A stretch of 25,382 nucleotides of DNA, taken from assembly GCA_017462125.1 (NCBI GenBank), contig JAFTRQ010000149.1, positions 1-25,382 on the forward strand. Reading direction: 5' to 3'. Made by a program: the position numbers and the translations under genes. Below the pieces are notes generated by a model, which ran no database searches, was not told the origin of the DNA, and saw nothing but the letters and a program-made list of their open reading frames with translations. Of this stretch, positions 6,844 through 16,156 are shown piece by piece (the first letter of the stretch is position 1; each line of letters starts with the position of its first letter). The DNA comes from Clostridia bacterium. Its GTDB lineage: Bacteria > Bacillota_A > Clostridia > Oscillospirales > CAG-272.

Positions 6844-8170
6844 AAAACACATTCGTCTCTTTTCTCACCTCGTCTCTCATCAAAAACAGCACCACAAGAT
6901 TTATGACGGTCATAACACCGAGGGCGAGGTCAGCGGCGAGCCAAGCGGATGCGGGGGCTGTTATTGCACCAACGAAGACGAATAGAGAGAAAATTGTGAC
7001 GTAAAGATAGACGGGGAGCTTCTTTTTTGTGAGGTAAAGAATGCTTTCCTTGCCGTAATGTGCCCAGCAGACGATGGTGGCAAAGGCGAACAGAAAGACC
7101 GAGATCGTCATATAATATTCTGACCAACCACCCAGCACCGAGGAGTAAGACTTTATTGCCATCATCATCGGATTGTCGGCAAAGATAAGGACGTTGCCGC
7201 CGCTTAGTATCGACACGACAATGACAAGGGCGGTGAGGGTACAGAGCAGAATCGTGTCTACAAAGACCTCGAAAATACCCCAAAAGCCCTGTTTTGCAGG
7301 GCTGTCGGTCTCTGCGGCGGCGTGGGCTGTGGGGGCGGTGCCACAGCCTGCCTCGTTGGACATCAGCCCTCTCATAGTACCTGCTTTCAGTCCGCGTGAT
7401 ACCAAAAAACCAAGGACTCCGCCTGCCGCGCTGTCAATTGTGAAGGCATCCTTGAATATGGCAACAAAGGCGTCACCGATAAGGTCGTGTCTTACGGCAA
7501 GAACGGCGACGGACAGGAACATATAGCCAAGAGTTATAACAGGAATGGTTTTTTCCGAGAACGCGCTGACCCATTTTACATTTCCCGAGACGACCACCAC
7601 GCACAGCACGGCAATGATGGCACCGACCGCGATGGGCGATAGATGCATCACTCCCTGAAACGAGGTCGAGACAGCATTGGATTGAATGATACCCCCCATC
7701 GTAATGGCATTGATGATGCAGAGCACGGCGAAGACTCCCGCGATGGCTTTTCCAAAGAGCTTTTTGCCTTTTGCGAAAAAATAGTCATATATATAATAAG
7801 GCGCACCGCCACGAAATTCACCGTTTTCCGTGCGACGGTGAGCGATCGCCAGGACGATCTCGGCATATTTCAGCACCATGGCAACCAAAGCGCTTATCCA
7901 CATCCAGAATATCGATCCGAATCCTCCGATGGCGATGGAGGATGCCACACCCGCGATGTTTCCCACGCCAAGTGTGCCTGCGAGAGCAAGTGTGACCGCC
8001 CGGAAGGGAGAGATGCCGTCTTTTTTTGACCGTGTGAGCATGGATTTGATCATTCTGACGGGGTGACGGATATAGAAAAATTTCAGCTTAAATGAAAAAT
8101 AAATGCCCGATGCCATAAGAAGAATCGGCGTGATCAGGCTGATGAAGTACTCGTTGATATATTCCGGCAT
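6833..8170 (-). CDS. Sodium:alanine/amino-acid symporter, AGCS family
   Basis: The protein (445 residues from the chosen start) is an AGCS-family Na+-coupled alanine/glycine transporter of the cytoplasmic membrane with about ten to eleven helices. Family marks include FRAVTLALAGTLGVGNIAGVA, the NEAGCGTAPTAHAAA block and the late FLFAFATIVCWAHYGKE helix. The first possible ATG is at 8182, but GGAG sits between it and the next ATG, six bases before 8170, so translation probably starts at MPEYINEYF. The last codons and the stop lie inside the right end of the hairpin element. The gene stands alone. No glycine riboswitch is recognisable upstream. Confidence 0.93.
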   Translation of the reverse strand: MPEYINEYFISLITPILLMASGIYFSFKLKFFYIRHPVRMIKSMLTRSKKDGISPFRAVTLALAGTLGVGNIAGVASSIAIGGFGSIFWMWISALVAMVLKYAEIVLAIAHRRTENGEFRGGAPYYIYDYFFAKGKKLFGKAIAGVFAVLCIINAITMGGIIQSNAVSTSFQGVMHLSPIAVGAIIAVLCVVVVSGNVKWVSAFSEKTIPVITLGYMFLSVAVLAVRHDLIGDAFVAIFKDAFTIDSAAGGVLGFLVSRGLKAGTMRGLMSNEAGCGTAPTAHAAAETDSPAKQGFWGIFEVFVDTILLCTLTALVIVVSILSGGNVLIFADNPMMMAIKSYSSVLGGWSEYYMTISVFLFAFATIVCWAHYGKESILYLTKKKLPVYLYVTIFSLFVFVGAITAPASAWLAADLALGVMTVINLVVLFLMRDEVRKETNVFFKF

Positions 8171-8252
8171 ATTGATCTCCATACGTGTTTTTCAGGATTT
8201 GAGGAATGTTTTTCGACAAATAACCGAGGCAAAAAACATCTTTTTGTTTTCC

Positions 8253-8272
8253 TTGGCATAAATATATGCCAA
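8253..8272. promoter_or_regulatory. Perfect dyad upstream of the symporter
   Basis: TTGGCATA and TATGCCAA are perfect 8-bp inverted arms with a 4-bp spacer, about 85 bp before the symporter start. It could be an operator or a small leader hairpin. No regulator is assigned. Confidence 0.4.
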
Positions 8273-8390
8273 TCCGTCGATTTTTAGCACCCGAGCAATG
8301 CAAACTAACAAAAAACTTTGTTAATAATATGTGAATAATGCGGTAAACCCCTTGATTTTTCTGGAAAATGGTGTAAAATATAGTTTGTGA

Positions 8391-8417
8391 TTAGCACTTG
8401 ACACAAAAGAGTGCTAA
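8391..8417. promoter_or_regulatory. CIRCE operator of groESL (HrcA site)
   Basis: TTAGCACTT, nine spacer bases, then GAGTGCTAA. This matches the CIRCE consensus at all but one arm position. It implies heat-shock repression of groESL by HrcA, which is not in the window. Confidence 0.95.
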
Positions 8418-8425
8418 AATAATAT
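8398..8425 (+). promoter_or_regulatory. Probable groESL promoter, -35 inside CIRCE
   Basis: TTGACA (8398-8403) lies in the CIRCE spacer and TAATAT (8420-8425) follows after 16 bp. HrcA bound to CIRCE would cover the -35 directly. A weaker alternative is TTGATT (8352-8357) with TAAAAT (8374-8379), which would place CIRCE in the transcript. Confidence 0.6.
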
Positions 8426-8469
8426 GTAATCATATGCCAAAGAGCATTTATTAGATTGGAGGATTCAAA

Positions 8470-8754
8470 ATGACACTTAAACCTTTATCTAACAGAGTAG
8501 TAATCAAGTTTGCAGAGGCTGAGGAGAAGACTCAGTCCGGTATTATTCTCACCGCATCCGCACAGGAAAAGCCCCAGGTAGCCGAGATCATTGCGGTAGG
8601 CAGCGGCAAGGTAGAGGACGGCAAGATCGTTCCTATGACCGTTAAGGTAGGCGATAAGGTTATCGCAAGCAAGTACGCAGGTACTGCAGTAAAGATGGAC
8701 GGTGTAGAGTACACCATTCTTTCCGAGGACGACATCCTCGCTATCGTTGAATAA
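8470..8754 (+). CDS. groES: Co-chaperonin GroES
   Basis: This 94-residue protein is the 10-kDa co-chaperonin that caps the GroEL ring. It begins [28 protein letters not shown], with the mobile-loop region before GIIL, and ends with the [15 protein letters not shown] strand typical of the family. Length is normal. The ribosome site TTGGAGGA lies about seven bases before the ATG. Transcription is under CIRCE control. groEL follows after an unusually structured gap. Confidence 0.98.
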   Translation: MTLKPLSNRVVIKFAEAEEKTQSGIILTASAQEKPQVAEIIAVGSGKVEDGKIVPMTVKVGDKVIASKYAGTAVKMDGVEYTILSEDDILAIVE

Positions 8755-8772
8755 TTCATTTATTGGAGGTCA

Positions 8773-10524
<1,752 letters not shown>

Positions 10525-10535
10525 TATATTGCGAA

Positions 10536-10583
10536 TATGGGGGAAGAGGGGAACTTTTGAAAAAGTTCCCCTCTTCCCCCATA
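10536..10583. repeat. 22-bp perfect hairpin after groEL
   Basis: The arms 10536-10557 and 10562-10583 pair perfectly around a TGAA loop. They are built from GGGGGAAGAGGGGAACTTT and its complement. There is no T run after it. The centre ACTTTTGAAAAAGT is shared with the hairpin at 16109-16147. It probably protects the 3' end of groESL RNA or ends transcription inefficiently. Confidence 0.75.
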
Positions 10584-10626
10584 CCCCTAACACCCTTCAA
10601 AACTTTTTAGGTAGAATATGAAGTCA

Positions 10627-10839
10627 TTATTTCTTTTTATTGTCACTTAATCCAAGAATATAGTCGGTTGATACATTGTATATTTTGGCTAACATTACTA
10701 AAAGTTCGCATGGAAGGTCACGCAATCCACTCTCGTATCTGTAATATTGAGGCTGAGTAGTAAAAAGTAAATCGGCTATTTCTTTTTGTGTCATATCATT
10801 ATCTTCGCGTAGGTCTCTTAGTCTTTTATAATAAGCCAA
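10627..10839 (-). CDS. Xre-family helix-turn-helix repressor, small
   Basis: This 70-residue protein is almost entirely one HTH_3 (Cro/C1-type) domain. MTQKEIADLLFTTQPQYYRYESGLRDLPCELLVMLAKIYNVSTDYILGL covers the HTH and the following helices typical of Xre regulators. It starts with TTG (10839-10837) after the ribosome site AGGAG nine bases upstream; no ATG fits. There is no ligand or peptidase domain, so it is probably a simple dimeric repressor. It is divergent from the PH-like gene, and the shared region has palindromic sites that it probably binds. Gene and neighbour are visibly more A+T-rich than groEL and the GH28 operon, suggesting acquisition. Confidence 0.88.
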   Translation of the reverse strand: MAYYKRLRDLREDNDMTQKEIADLLFTTQPQYYRYESGLRDLPCELLVMLAKIYNVSTDYILGLSDNKKK

Positions 10840-10863
10840 AATAAAAATCTCCTATAATATCTG

Positions 10864-10934
10864 TTTGGATATATTGACATTTTAACATGATTATGGTATA
10901 ATAACATTAAAATATATCCAAATGGATATATTTT
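10864..10934. promoter_or_regulatory. Probable operators for the Xre repressor
   Basis: A half-site TTTGGATATATT occurs at 10864-10875, overlapping the -35 of the PH-like gene. A perfect palindrome with 12-bp arms, AAAATATATCCA and TGGATATATTTT around AA, lies at 10909-10934, just after the predicted start site. The shared TATATCCAAA-type motif on both sides of the promoter fits repression by the divergent HTH protein. Confidence 0.6.
10874..10902 (+). promoter_or_regulatory. Consensus promoter of the PH-like gene
   Basis: TTGACA (10874-10879), 17 bp, TATAAT (10897-10902), with TGG before the -10. Both hexamers are perfect, so the gene is likely strong unless repressed. Confidence 0.85.
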
Positions 10935-10958
10935 AATGATAATTGATGGAGAAATGCT

Positions 10959-11270
10959 ATGACAGAAGAAAAAAATGTTTTGAATTGCGATTGTAATATG
11001 TCTGGTGGAGGATATGGCAATTTACAAGTAACAGAAGATGCACTTATTTGGAGAGCTTCAACCGGAGCTAATTTGCTTGGAATGGGATTGCTTACAGCTT
11101 TTACAAAAAAATCACAAGCTATTTCAATTGATAGTATTATGTATTTTGAAAAAAAGGGTAAGCAAGGATTAGAAATATTTAAATCGGATGGTAAGCGAGT
11201 TCGTTTTGGATTTTCAAAGGCAGAGCATTGCGATATATTGTTGAAGCATTTACAGAGCAAAAAAAAGTAA
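10959..11270 (+). CDS. Small PH-like domain protein, function unknown
   Basis: The 103-residue product starts MTEEKNVLNCDCNMSGGGYGNLQVTEDALIWR. The alternating strands (GNLQVTEDALIWRA, SQAISIDSIMYFEK, GLEIFKSDGKRVRFGF) followed by a C-terminal helix (EHCDILLKHL) resemble a bacterial PH/GRAM-like domain. There is no signal peptide; a weakly hydrophobic LLGMGLLTAF segment around 40-49 is too short for a clear membrane helix. The ribosome site is GGAG at 10948-10951. It is divergent from an Xre repressor and read from a consensus promoter between palindromic sites. The pair forms a self-contained regulated module. The fold is inferred by eye and could be wrong. Confidence 0.7.
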   Translation: MTEEKNVLNCDCNMSGGGYGNLQVTEDALIWRASTGANLLGMGLLTAFTKKSQAISIDSIMYFEKKGKQGLEIFKSDGKRVRFGFSKAEHCDILLKHLQSKKK

Positions 11271-11277
11271 AAAATTG

Positions 11278-11314
11278 GTCCCTTGATGGCAACAAGTGCG
11301 TCAAGGGACTTTTG
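11278..11314 (+). terminator. Terminator after the PH-like gene
   Basis: GTCCCTTGA (11278-11286) and TCAAGGGAC (11301-11309) pair perfectly, followed by TTTT. Confidence 0.8.
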
Positions 11315-11356
11315 AATAATAAATTGTAAACCAAATATGTATATGAGAGCCTGGTA

Positions 11357-11371
11357 TGTAAGCGCTTTTTG
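11357..11371. promoter_or_regulatory. Possible cre or LacI-type operator
   Basis: TGTAAGCGCTTTTTG contains the AAGCGCTT palindrome common to CcpA (cre) and LacI-family sites. It lies about 30 bp before the -35 of the GH28 operon, which fits sugar control. One half does not match the full consensus. Confidence 0.4.
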
Positions 11372-11401
11372 TATTTTTCATATATTTTTATTGATTTTCC
11401 C

Positions 11402-11430
11402 TTGAGAAAAGAGAAAAATTATGGTAAAAT
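11402..11430 (+). promoter_or_regulatory. Promoter of the GH28-like operon
   Basis: TTGAGA (11402-11407), 17 bp, TAAAAT (11425-11430), with TGG before the -10. Confidence 0.7.
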
Positions 11431-11457
11431 ATAAAAAACGTGCAGGAGGGCTTTCAT

Positions 11458-12729
11458 ATGAACACGAGCATTCTTGATTTCGGAGCGATCGGTGACGGTA
11501 TCACGCTGAACACGGGGGCAATACAAGGTGCGATCGATGCGTGCGCGGCGGCAGGTGGCGGCAGGGTAACGGTTCCTGCGGGCACTTACAAATCGGGTAC
11601 GATATGGCTTAAGAGCCGCGTGGAGCTCCATCTGGAGATCGGTGCGGAGCTTTTGGCATCCGACGATATGGACGATTACAATGCGCTTGACGCATATGAG
11701 CAGAATTTTGGTGTATCTTACGAGGGGTGGGTAGGAAAGCATTTGATCATTGCCCATGAGATTGAGGATTGTGCGATCACGGGCTTTGGAAGGATCAATG
11801 GAAACTGCCACGCTTTTGTGGACAGGATCGATTCTCCGGCCAATAGGGTGTTCGGTTGGTGTCACGGTGTAAGCAAGCTTAAGGATGAGGAAAAGCAAAG
11901 ACCGGGACAGCTGATCTGCTTTATTGAGTCCAAAAATATTCGCGTGCAGGACGTTACGGTTGTAGATTCTCCTTGTTGGAGCTGTTTCGTGCACGGCTGT
12001 GAGTTTGTACAGATTCGCGGAGTGAAGATATTCAATCCCATTTGGATGCTGAACTCCGACGGTATCGATATAGATGCCAGCAGATACGTTACGGTGTCGG
12101 ATTGTATCATACAGACAGGAGACGATGCCATCACGCTTCGCGCCTGCGAGCATAGGCTGAAGAACAAGGATATTCATTGTGAGCACGTTACTATTACAAA
12201 TTGTGTTTTGGGAACGGGTATTTGCGCTTTTCGCATAGGCGTTGGCAGAGGAGTGATCCGTCACGCGCGCATCTCCAACATTACAGTGACGCAGTGTTTG
12301 GATATCATACAGTTTTGCACCGCCTATAATAAGAAAGGGTATGCGAGCATTGAGGACGTGAATTTCAGCGATATTTCCGCTGCCAACACCGACAGATGCT
12401 TCCAAGGCTGGGCGGATAACGGCACTTATATCAAAAATATTACGATGGAAAATATCCGTACCACGTCCACGGTTAGAAACTTCTTGGATTGCATTGACGG
12501 CGAGATTGAAAATATTCAGCTTCGTAATCTTGACATCCACTATTCCGATAAGGCGGCAGAGCTTCCGAAGGGTGAGCTTGCATACAGAGGTGATCGCTTG
12601 CTTTCCTTCAAGGGGGTCAATGGCTTGACTCTTGAAAACGTAAGCTTGTACGGCGGTCTTAACGGGGTTGACAAGACCCTTGAGGTCACCGATTGTGACG
12701 GATTGGTAAAACGGGATTGTAATTTTTAA
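11458..12729 (+). CDS. GH28-like parallel beta-helix protein (polygalacturonase-related)
   Basis: The start is MNTSILDFGAIGDG at 11458, fixed by AGGAGGG at 11444-11450; an upstream in-frame ATG at 11440 lacks a site. The 423 residues form a right-handed parallel beta-helix. The opening FGAIGDGITLNTGAIQGAIDAC is typical of GH28 and pectate-lyase-fold enzymes. Two catalytic blocks are present: NSDGID at 199-204 (canonical NTD) and TGDDAI at 220-225 (canonical GDD). The canonical GHG block is replaced by LGTGI at 251-255, so the usual histidine is missing. There is no signal peptide, so it should act on imported oligosaccharides or need no export. It heads an operon with a lectin-like protein and a HAD phosphatase. 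Galacturonan is the family substrate; the real one is uncertain. Confidence 0.85.
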   Translation: MNTSILDFGAIGDGITLNTGAIQGAIDACAAAGGGRVTVPAGTYKSGTIWLKSRVELHLEIGAELLASDDMDDYNALDAYEQNFGVSYEGWVGKHLIIAHEIEDCAITGFGRINGNCHAFVDRIDSPANRVFGWCHGVSKLKDEEKQRPGQLICFIESKNIRVQDVTVVDSPCWSCFVHGCEFVQIRGVKIFNPIWMLNSDGIDIDASRYVTVSDCIIQTGDDAITLRACEHRLKNKDIHCEHVTITNCVLGTGICAFRIGVGRGVIRHARISNITVTQCLDIIQFCTAYNKKGYASIEDVNFSDISAANTDRCFQGWADNGTYIKNITMENIRTTSTVRNFLDCIDGEIENIQLRNLDIHYSDKAAELPKGELAYRGDRLLSFKGVNGLTLENVSLYGGLNGVDKTLEVTDCDGLVKRDCNF

Positions 12730-12750
12730 AGAATAATATGGAGAATTGGT

Positions 12751-13377
12751 ATGAAAAATATTCATTTGCTTGGGAAAAAGATAATTTGGGATAAATGCCC
12801 TCTGCTCCTTGACTACAAGCCCGATGAAAATTGGCGAGATCTTTGGTTGCCCAAAACGGGTGATTGGGAGGTGCAGGACGGATGCTTTATCGGCACCGAG
12901 ACGGGAAATATGGGCGGCATTATGCTCTACAAGGAGTTCTTTAAGCAGAACGTGATGCTGACCTTCACGGTTTCCACGGTTCTTCCCGCTACACGTGATC
13001 TGAACGCGGTTTTCTGCGCAAAATGGGATGAGCAGACCGACTATCTCGGTGATTCCTACGTTTGCGGCGTCAACGGCTGGTACGAACATAAGAGCGGACT
13101 TGAGAGAAACGCGGGCTACGGCTCCAATCTCTATTCCACGACCTCGTCCTACAAGTACGTTCCCGGTACGGAGCTTCGTATGACCTGCGGTGCTATCGAC
13201 GGACACAGCTTTATGGTGGTTGATGACGAGTTGGTTTCCGAAATGATCGACCCTCAGCCCATCACGGGCGGCCACGTGGGCTTTTCGGCTTACTGTACCA
13301 AGCTTCGCATCAAGGACATACAGATCCACGAGATCTATTGGGAGGATTTCCCTCAGAGCTACGATCCCGAATTCTGA
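12751..13377 (+). CDS. Concanavalin-like beta-sandwich protein, probable sugar-active
   Basis: The 208-residue protein starts 21 bp after the GH28 stop with GGAG at 12739-12742. It is rich in beta strands and aromatic residues (DWEVQDGCFIGTETG, VMLTFTVSTV, NGWYEHKSGLERNAGYG, GGHVGFSAYCTKLRIKDIQI). The pattern, including a final strand GHVGF...LRIKDIQIHEI, is that of concanavalin A-like or 3-keto-glycoside-hydrolase (DUF1080-like) sandwiches. There is no signal peptide or membrane helix. Its place between a GH28-like protein and a sugar-phosphatase-type HAD suggests a role in the same glycan pathway, as enzyme or binding protein. I do not recognise the exact family. Confidence 0.72.
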   Translation: MKNIHLLGKKIIWDKCPLLLDYKPDENWRDLWLPKTGDWEVQDGCFIGTETGNMGGIMLYKEFFKQNVMLTFTVSTVLPATRDLNAVFCAKWDEQTDYLGDSYVCGVNGWYEHKSGLERNAGYGSNLYSTTSSYKYVPGTELRMTCGAIDGHSFMVVDDELVSEMIDPQPITGGHVGFSAYCTKLRIKDIQIHEIYWEDFPQSYDPEF

Positions 13378-13386
13378 CGTGATAAT

Positions 13387-14211
13387 ATGGGAAGATTTGA
13401 TGGAATACTGATCTGCACCGATCTTGACGGCACCTTGCTGAGGAACGACAAAACTGTTTCGAGAGAAAATCTTGACGCGATAGAATATTTCAAGTCCGAG
13501 GGAGGATATTTCACCTTTGTTACGGGCAGAATGCCGTTTTTCGTCTCGAAGATCTACGAGACTATACGTCCAAACGCGCCGATCGGTTGCATTAACGGTG
13601 GCGGTCTTTTTGACTATGAGAACCAAAGATATCTGTGGTCGCAGACTCTGCCTCGTGACGTAGTGGAGCTGGTGGAATATGCCGACAAGCATATCGAGGG
13701 GCTTGGAATTCAGTTGAACGCGCTTGATAAAATATATTTTTGCAAGGAAAACGCCGAGATGGCGAGATTCAGAGAATCTACGGGTGTGCCGAATTTGGTA
13801 TCCGATTATAACGCGGTGGATGAGCCAATAGGAAAGATCGTGTTTGGAGACGATAACGAAGAGCACATCCTGTGCCTCACAGAGCTGTTGGATTCACATC
13901 CGAGAGCGGAGGAATTTGATTTCATCCGTTCCGAAAAAACGCTCTATGAGATATTGCCCAAGGGAGTCAGCAAGGGAAGCGTCCTGCCGCGACTTGCGGC
14001 TGTTTTAGGTGTGGATATGTCAAACACCGTGGCTATCGGCGACTATAATAACGACGTTTCGATGCTCCGCGCGGCAGGGCTTGGAATAGCCGTTGCCAAT
14101 GCAACTTTGGAGTGCAAGGCTGCGGCAGATCATGTTACCGTAAGCAACGAGGAGCATGCTGTTGCAAGGATCATAAGCGATCTTGATAAGGGTATCTTAA
14201 AGCTTTCATAA
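13387..14211 (+). CDS. Cof-type HAD-IIB phosphatase
   Basis: The 274-residue protein is a haloacid-dehalogenase hydrolase of the Cof/YidA group. Motif I is CTDLDGTLL with nucleophile Asp12 and Asp14; the late metal motif is GDYNNDVSML from residue 218. A C2B cap lies between. Such enzymes dephosphorylate sugar phosphates, nucleotides or flavins. It starts nine bases after the preceding stop with only a weak ribosome site (ACGTGATA), which suggests translational coupling. It is last in the GH28 operon and probably acts on a phosphorylated sugar from that pathway. Its stop codon touches the left end of the 14211-14518 element. Confidence 0.92.
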   Translation: MGRFDGILICTDLDGTLLRNDKTVSRENLDAIEYFKSEGGYFTFVTGRMPFFVSKIYETIRPNAPIGCINGGGLFDYENQRYLWSQTLPRDVVELVEYADKHIEGLGIQLNALDKIYFCKENAEMARFRESTGVPNLVSDYNAVDEPIGKIVFGDDNEEHILCLTELLDSHPRAEEFDFIRSEKTLYEILPKGVSKGSVLPRLAAVLGVDMSNTVAIGDYNNDVSMLRAAGLGIAVANATLECKAAADHVTVSNEEHAVARIISDLDKGILKLS

Positions 14212-14518
14212 TAAAATAACGGCTGAACAGTTCACTGTTCAGCCGTTATAGACTGTCGAAAAAGCTGTTATACCGCAAGAAGGAAAAGAAAAGAGCAAGA
14301 GCAATTTTAAAAATTGTGATATATAATGAATCCCAAGGCACTCATCGAAAGCGCCTTGGGATTTCTTGCTTTTTCCGTTCTTACACTCTGGCGTACTCCT
14401 GTACGCCGACGAATGTAAGAACGAAAAATATACCTACCTTTTTCGAAGTCTCACAGCGTGTCGAGAAAGTCTCGACACGCTGTAACGGCTGAACAGAATG
14501 GTTCAGCCGTTATTTTAT
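14211..14518. repeat. 308-bp multi-hairpin element with perfect 18-bp terminal inverted repeats
   Basis: ATAAAATAACGGCTGAAC (14211-14228) and its exact inverse GTTCAGCCGTTATTTTAT (14501-14518) bound the region. Each end also folds on itself: 14-bp arms at 14217-14230/14235-14248, and 12-bp arms at 14483-14494/14501-14512. Inside are three more hairpins: 14329-14339 with 14353-14363 (AATCCCAAGGC arms), 14376-14385 with 14414-14423 enclosing GCGTAC/GTACGC, and 14-bp arms 14453-14466/14470-14483. GACTGTCGAAAAAG near the left has an imperfect inverse, CTTTTTCGAAGTC, near the right. There is no gene in it. It looks like a MITE; the right hairpin plus TTTTAT also works as a plus-strand terminator for the preceding operon. 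Confidence 0.7.
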
Positions 14519-14568
14519 GCGATTTATTACCGATTACGTTTCTCAAATGACCGAATAGTGAAAAGGTA

Positions 14569-14596
14569 TTGCTTTTTGGAGGCGATATGTTATACT
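14569..14596 (+). promoter_or_regulatory. Promoter of the ABC exporter, with flanking dyad
   Basis: TTGCTT (14569-14574), 16 bp, TATACT (14591-14596) with TGT before the -10. A 9-bp perfect inverted repeat, AAGGTATTG (14563-14571) and CAATACCTT (14608-14616), spans it and could bind a regulator. Confidence 0.55.
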
Positions 14597-14627
14597 GATA
14601 CCGTAATCAATACCTTGGAGGATAACA

Positions 14628-15356
14628 ATGGAAGCTATCAAAACGATTGACCTGACAAAGAAATACAAGGATACAGTTGCTGTGGATAATTTGAATCTGC
14701 AGGTTATGCAGGGCGAATTGTTCTCCCTTTTGGGAGTCAACGGTGCGGGTAAAACTACGACGATCAAAATGCTGTCCTGCCTGACAAGGCCGACAAGCGG
14801 GGATGCCCTCGTTGGTGGGCAGAGTGTAGTTTGTGAGGATGCGCGAGTCAAACAGATCATCGGCGTATCACCGCAGGAAACAGCGGTAGCCCCCTCTTTG
14901 TCCGTAAAAGAAAATCTGGAGCTTATCTGCGGAATTTACGGTCTTTCAAAGGAAAAAAGCCAAGCGAAAATCAAGGAGCTTTCGGATAAATTTGCTCTTC
15001 ACGGTATTCTTTCGAAAAAAGCGGGGAAGCTGTCGGGCGGTTGGCAGCGCAGAGTTAGTATTGCTATGGCGCTTATCAGCGAGCCGTCGATTCTGTTCCT
15101 TGACGAGCCCACCTTAGGCCTTGACGTGATTGCCAGAAGCGAGCTGTGGGATACGATCCGTGCCTTGAAGGGACGGGTGACGATCATACTGACAACGCAC
15201 TATATGGAAGAAGCCGAAGCATTGTCCGACCGAATTGGCATTATGAAGGATGGAAGGCTGTTGGTTGTGGGAACAGCGCGCGAGCTGATGGAAAAAACGG
15301 GAACAGACAAATTTGAAAATGCTTTTATTTCGATCGTAAGGGGGGACAAAATATGA
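14628..15356 (+). CDS. ABC transporter ATP-binding protein
   Basis: The 242-residue protein is the ATPase of an ABC-2 type exporter. It has Walker A GVNGAGKT at 36-43, Q-loop SPQE at 81-84, signature LSGGW at 135-139, Walker B ILFLDE at 155-160 and the switch His191. The subclass is that of DrrA/CcmA-like drug and lipid exporters. The ribosome site TTGGAGGA lies at 14615-14622. Its stop overlaps the permease start by four bases (ATGA), so the two are cotranslated. The substrate is unknown. Confidence 0.95.
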   Translation: MEAIKTIDLTKKYKDTVAVDNLNLQVMQGELFSLLGVNGAGKTTTIKMLSCLTRPTSGDALVGGQSVVCEDARVKQIIGVSPQETAVAPSLSVKENLELICGIYGLSKEKSQAKIKELSDKFALHGILSKKAGKLSGGWQRRVSIAMALISEPSILFLDEPTLGLDVIARSELWDTIRALKGRVTIILTTHYMEEAEALSDRIGIMKDGRLLVVGTARELMEKTGTDKFENAFISIVRGDKI

Positions 15357-16084
15357 GAATGCTTACGTTTGCCAAAAGGTGCGTAAAGGAAATATTGCGC
15401 GATCCGCTGAATATCTTGTTTGGATTGGGATTCCCCGTAGTTCTGCTGTTGCTTCTCAGCGCAATACAAGCCAACGTTCCGGTCAGCTTGTTTGAAATCC
15501 AAAGCTTGACTCCGGGAATTACGGTGTTCGGGCTGTCGTTTATGACTCTGTTTTCGGCTACGTTGATCGCCAAGGACAGAGAAAGTGCGCTTCTGCAGAG
15601 ATTATATACCACGCCGCTTAAGCCTGTCGACTATATACTTGGCTATATGTTGCCGATCATCCCCATAGCAATCTTGCAATGCGCGGTGTGTTATCTTGTG
15701 GCGATCATACTCGGCTTGCCGCTCACGGTGAATATAATTTATGCGATTCTTACAGTCATACCGATCGCGATATTTTATACCGCGCTTGGACTTTTATGCG
15801 GTAGTGTGTTCAACGTAAAGCAGGTTGGTGGTATCTGCGGCGCATTACTCACCAATCTGGCGGCATGGCTTTCGGGCGTGTGGTTTGATTTGGAGCTGGT
15901 GGGAGGAGCATTCAAGAGGATTGCAAGCCTTTTGCCCTTTGTCCATGCCGTCGAGATAGAACGAGCCGTGATTGACGGTAGCTTGCCTGAAGCATTACCG
16001 CATATCCTGCCCGTTCTCCTCTATGCTGTAATTGTAACCGTGGGTGCAGTCTTGCTGTTCTTGAGACAGATGAAAAGGCAATGA
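15353..16084 (+). CDS. ABC-2 type permease
   Basis: The 243-residue membrane protein has six predicted helices typical of ABC-2 permeases: an N-terminal helix around FGLGFPVVLLLLLSAI, a helix at VFGLSFMTLFSATLIA before the charged loop KDRESALLQRLYTTPLKP, and a last helix LLYAVIVTVGAVLLFL. The loop RLYTTPLKPVDYILGY is the family mark where the ATPase docks. It begins inside the ATPase stop (ATGA) and forms a two-gene exporter with it. Cargo could be a drug, peptide or glycolipid. Confidence 0.93.
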   Translation: MRMLTFAKRCVKEILRDPLNILFGLGFPVVLLLLLSAIQANVPVSLFEIQSLTPGITVFGLSFMTLFSATLIAKDRESALLQRLYTTPLKPVDYILGYMLPIIPIAILQCAVCYLVAIILGLPLTVNIIYAILTVIPIAIFYTALGLLCGSVFNVKQVGGICGALLTNLAAWLSGVWFDLELVGGAFKRIASLLPFVHAVEIERAVIDGSLPEALPHILPVLLYAVIVTVGAVLLFLRQMKRQ

Positions 16085-16108
16085 TGCCCATTTTGAAAAG
16101 GGATAGGG

Positions 16109-16147
16109 GGGAAGGGGAAAACTTTTGAAAAAAGTTTTCCCCTTCCC
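16109..16147. repeat. 18-bp perfect hairpin between convergent ABC permease and recG
   Basis: GGGAAGGGGAAAACTTTT (16109-16126) pairs fully with 16130-16147 across a GAA loop. The purine-rich arms and TTTTGAAAA centre resemble the hairpin after groEL. No T run follows on the plus strand. It separates two converging genes. Confidence 0.7.
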
Positions 16148-16156
16148 TAAAAAATA

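Noticed and set aside
8171..8390. Glycine riboswitch before the AGCS symporter
   Set aside because: No glycine-aptamer core was seen; only an 8-bp dyad and an A/T-rich hairpin are present.
11419..13866. An 815-residue open frame antisense to the GH28 operon
   Set aside because: It crosses three well-supported plus-strand genes, has no ribosome site and no recognisable domain.
14211..14518. CRISPR array, because of repeated hairpins
   Set aside because: The hairpins differ in sequence and spacing, there are no regular direct repeats and no cas genes nearby.
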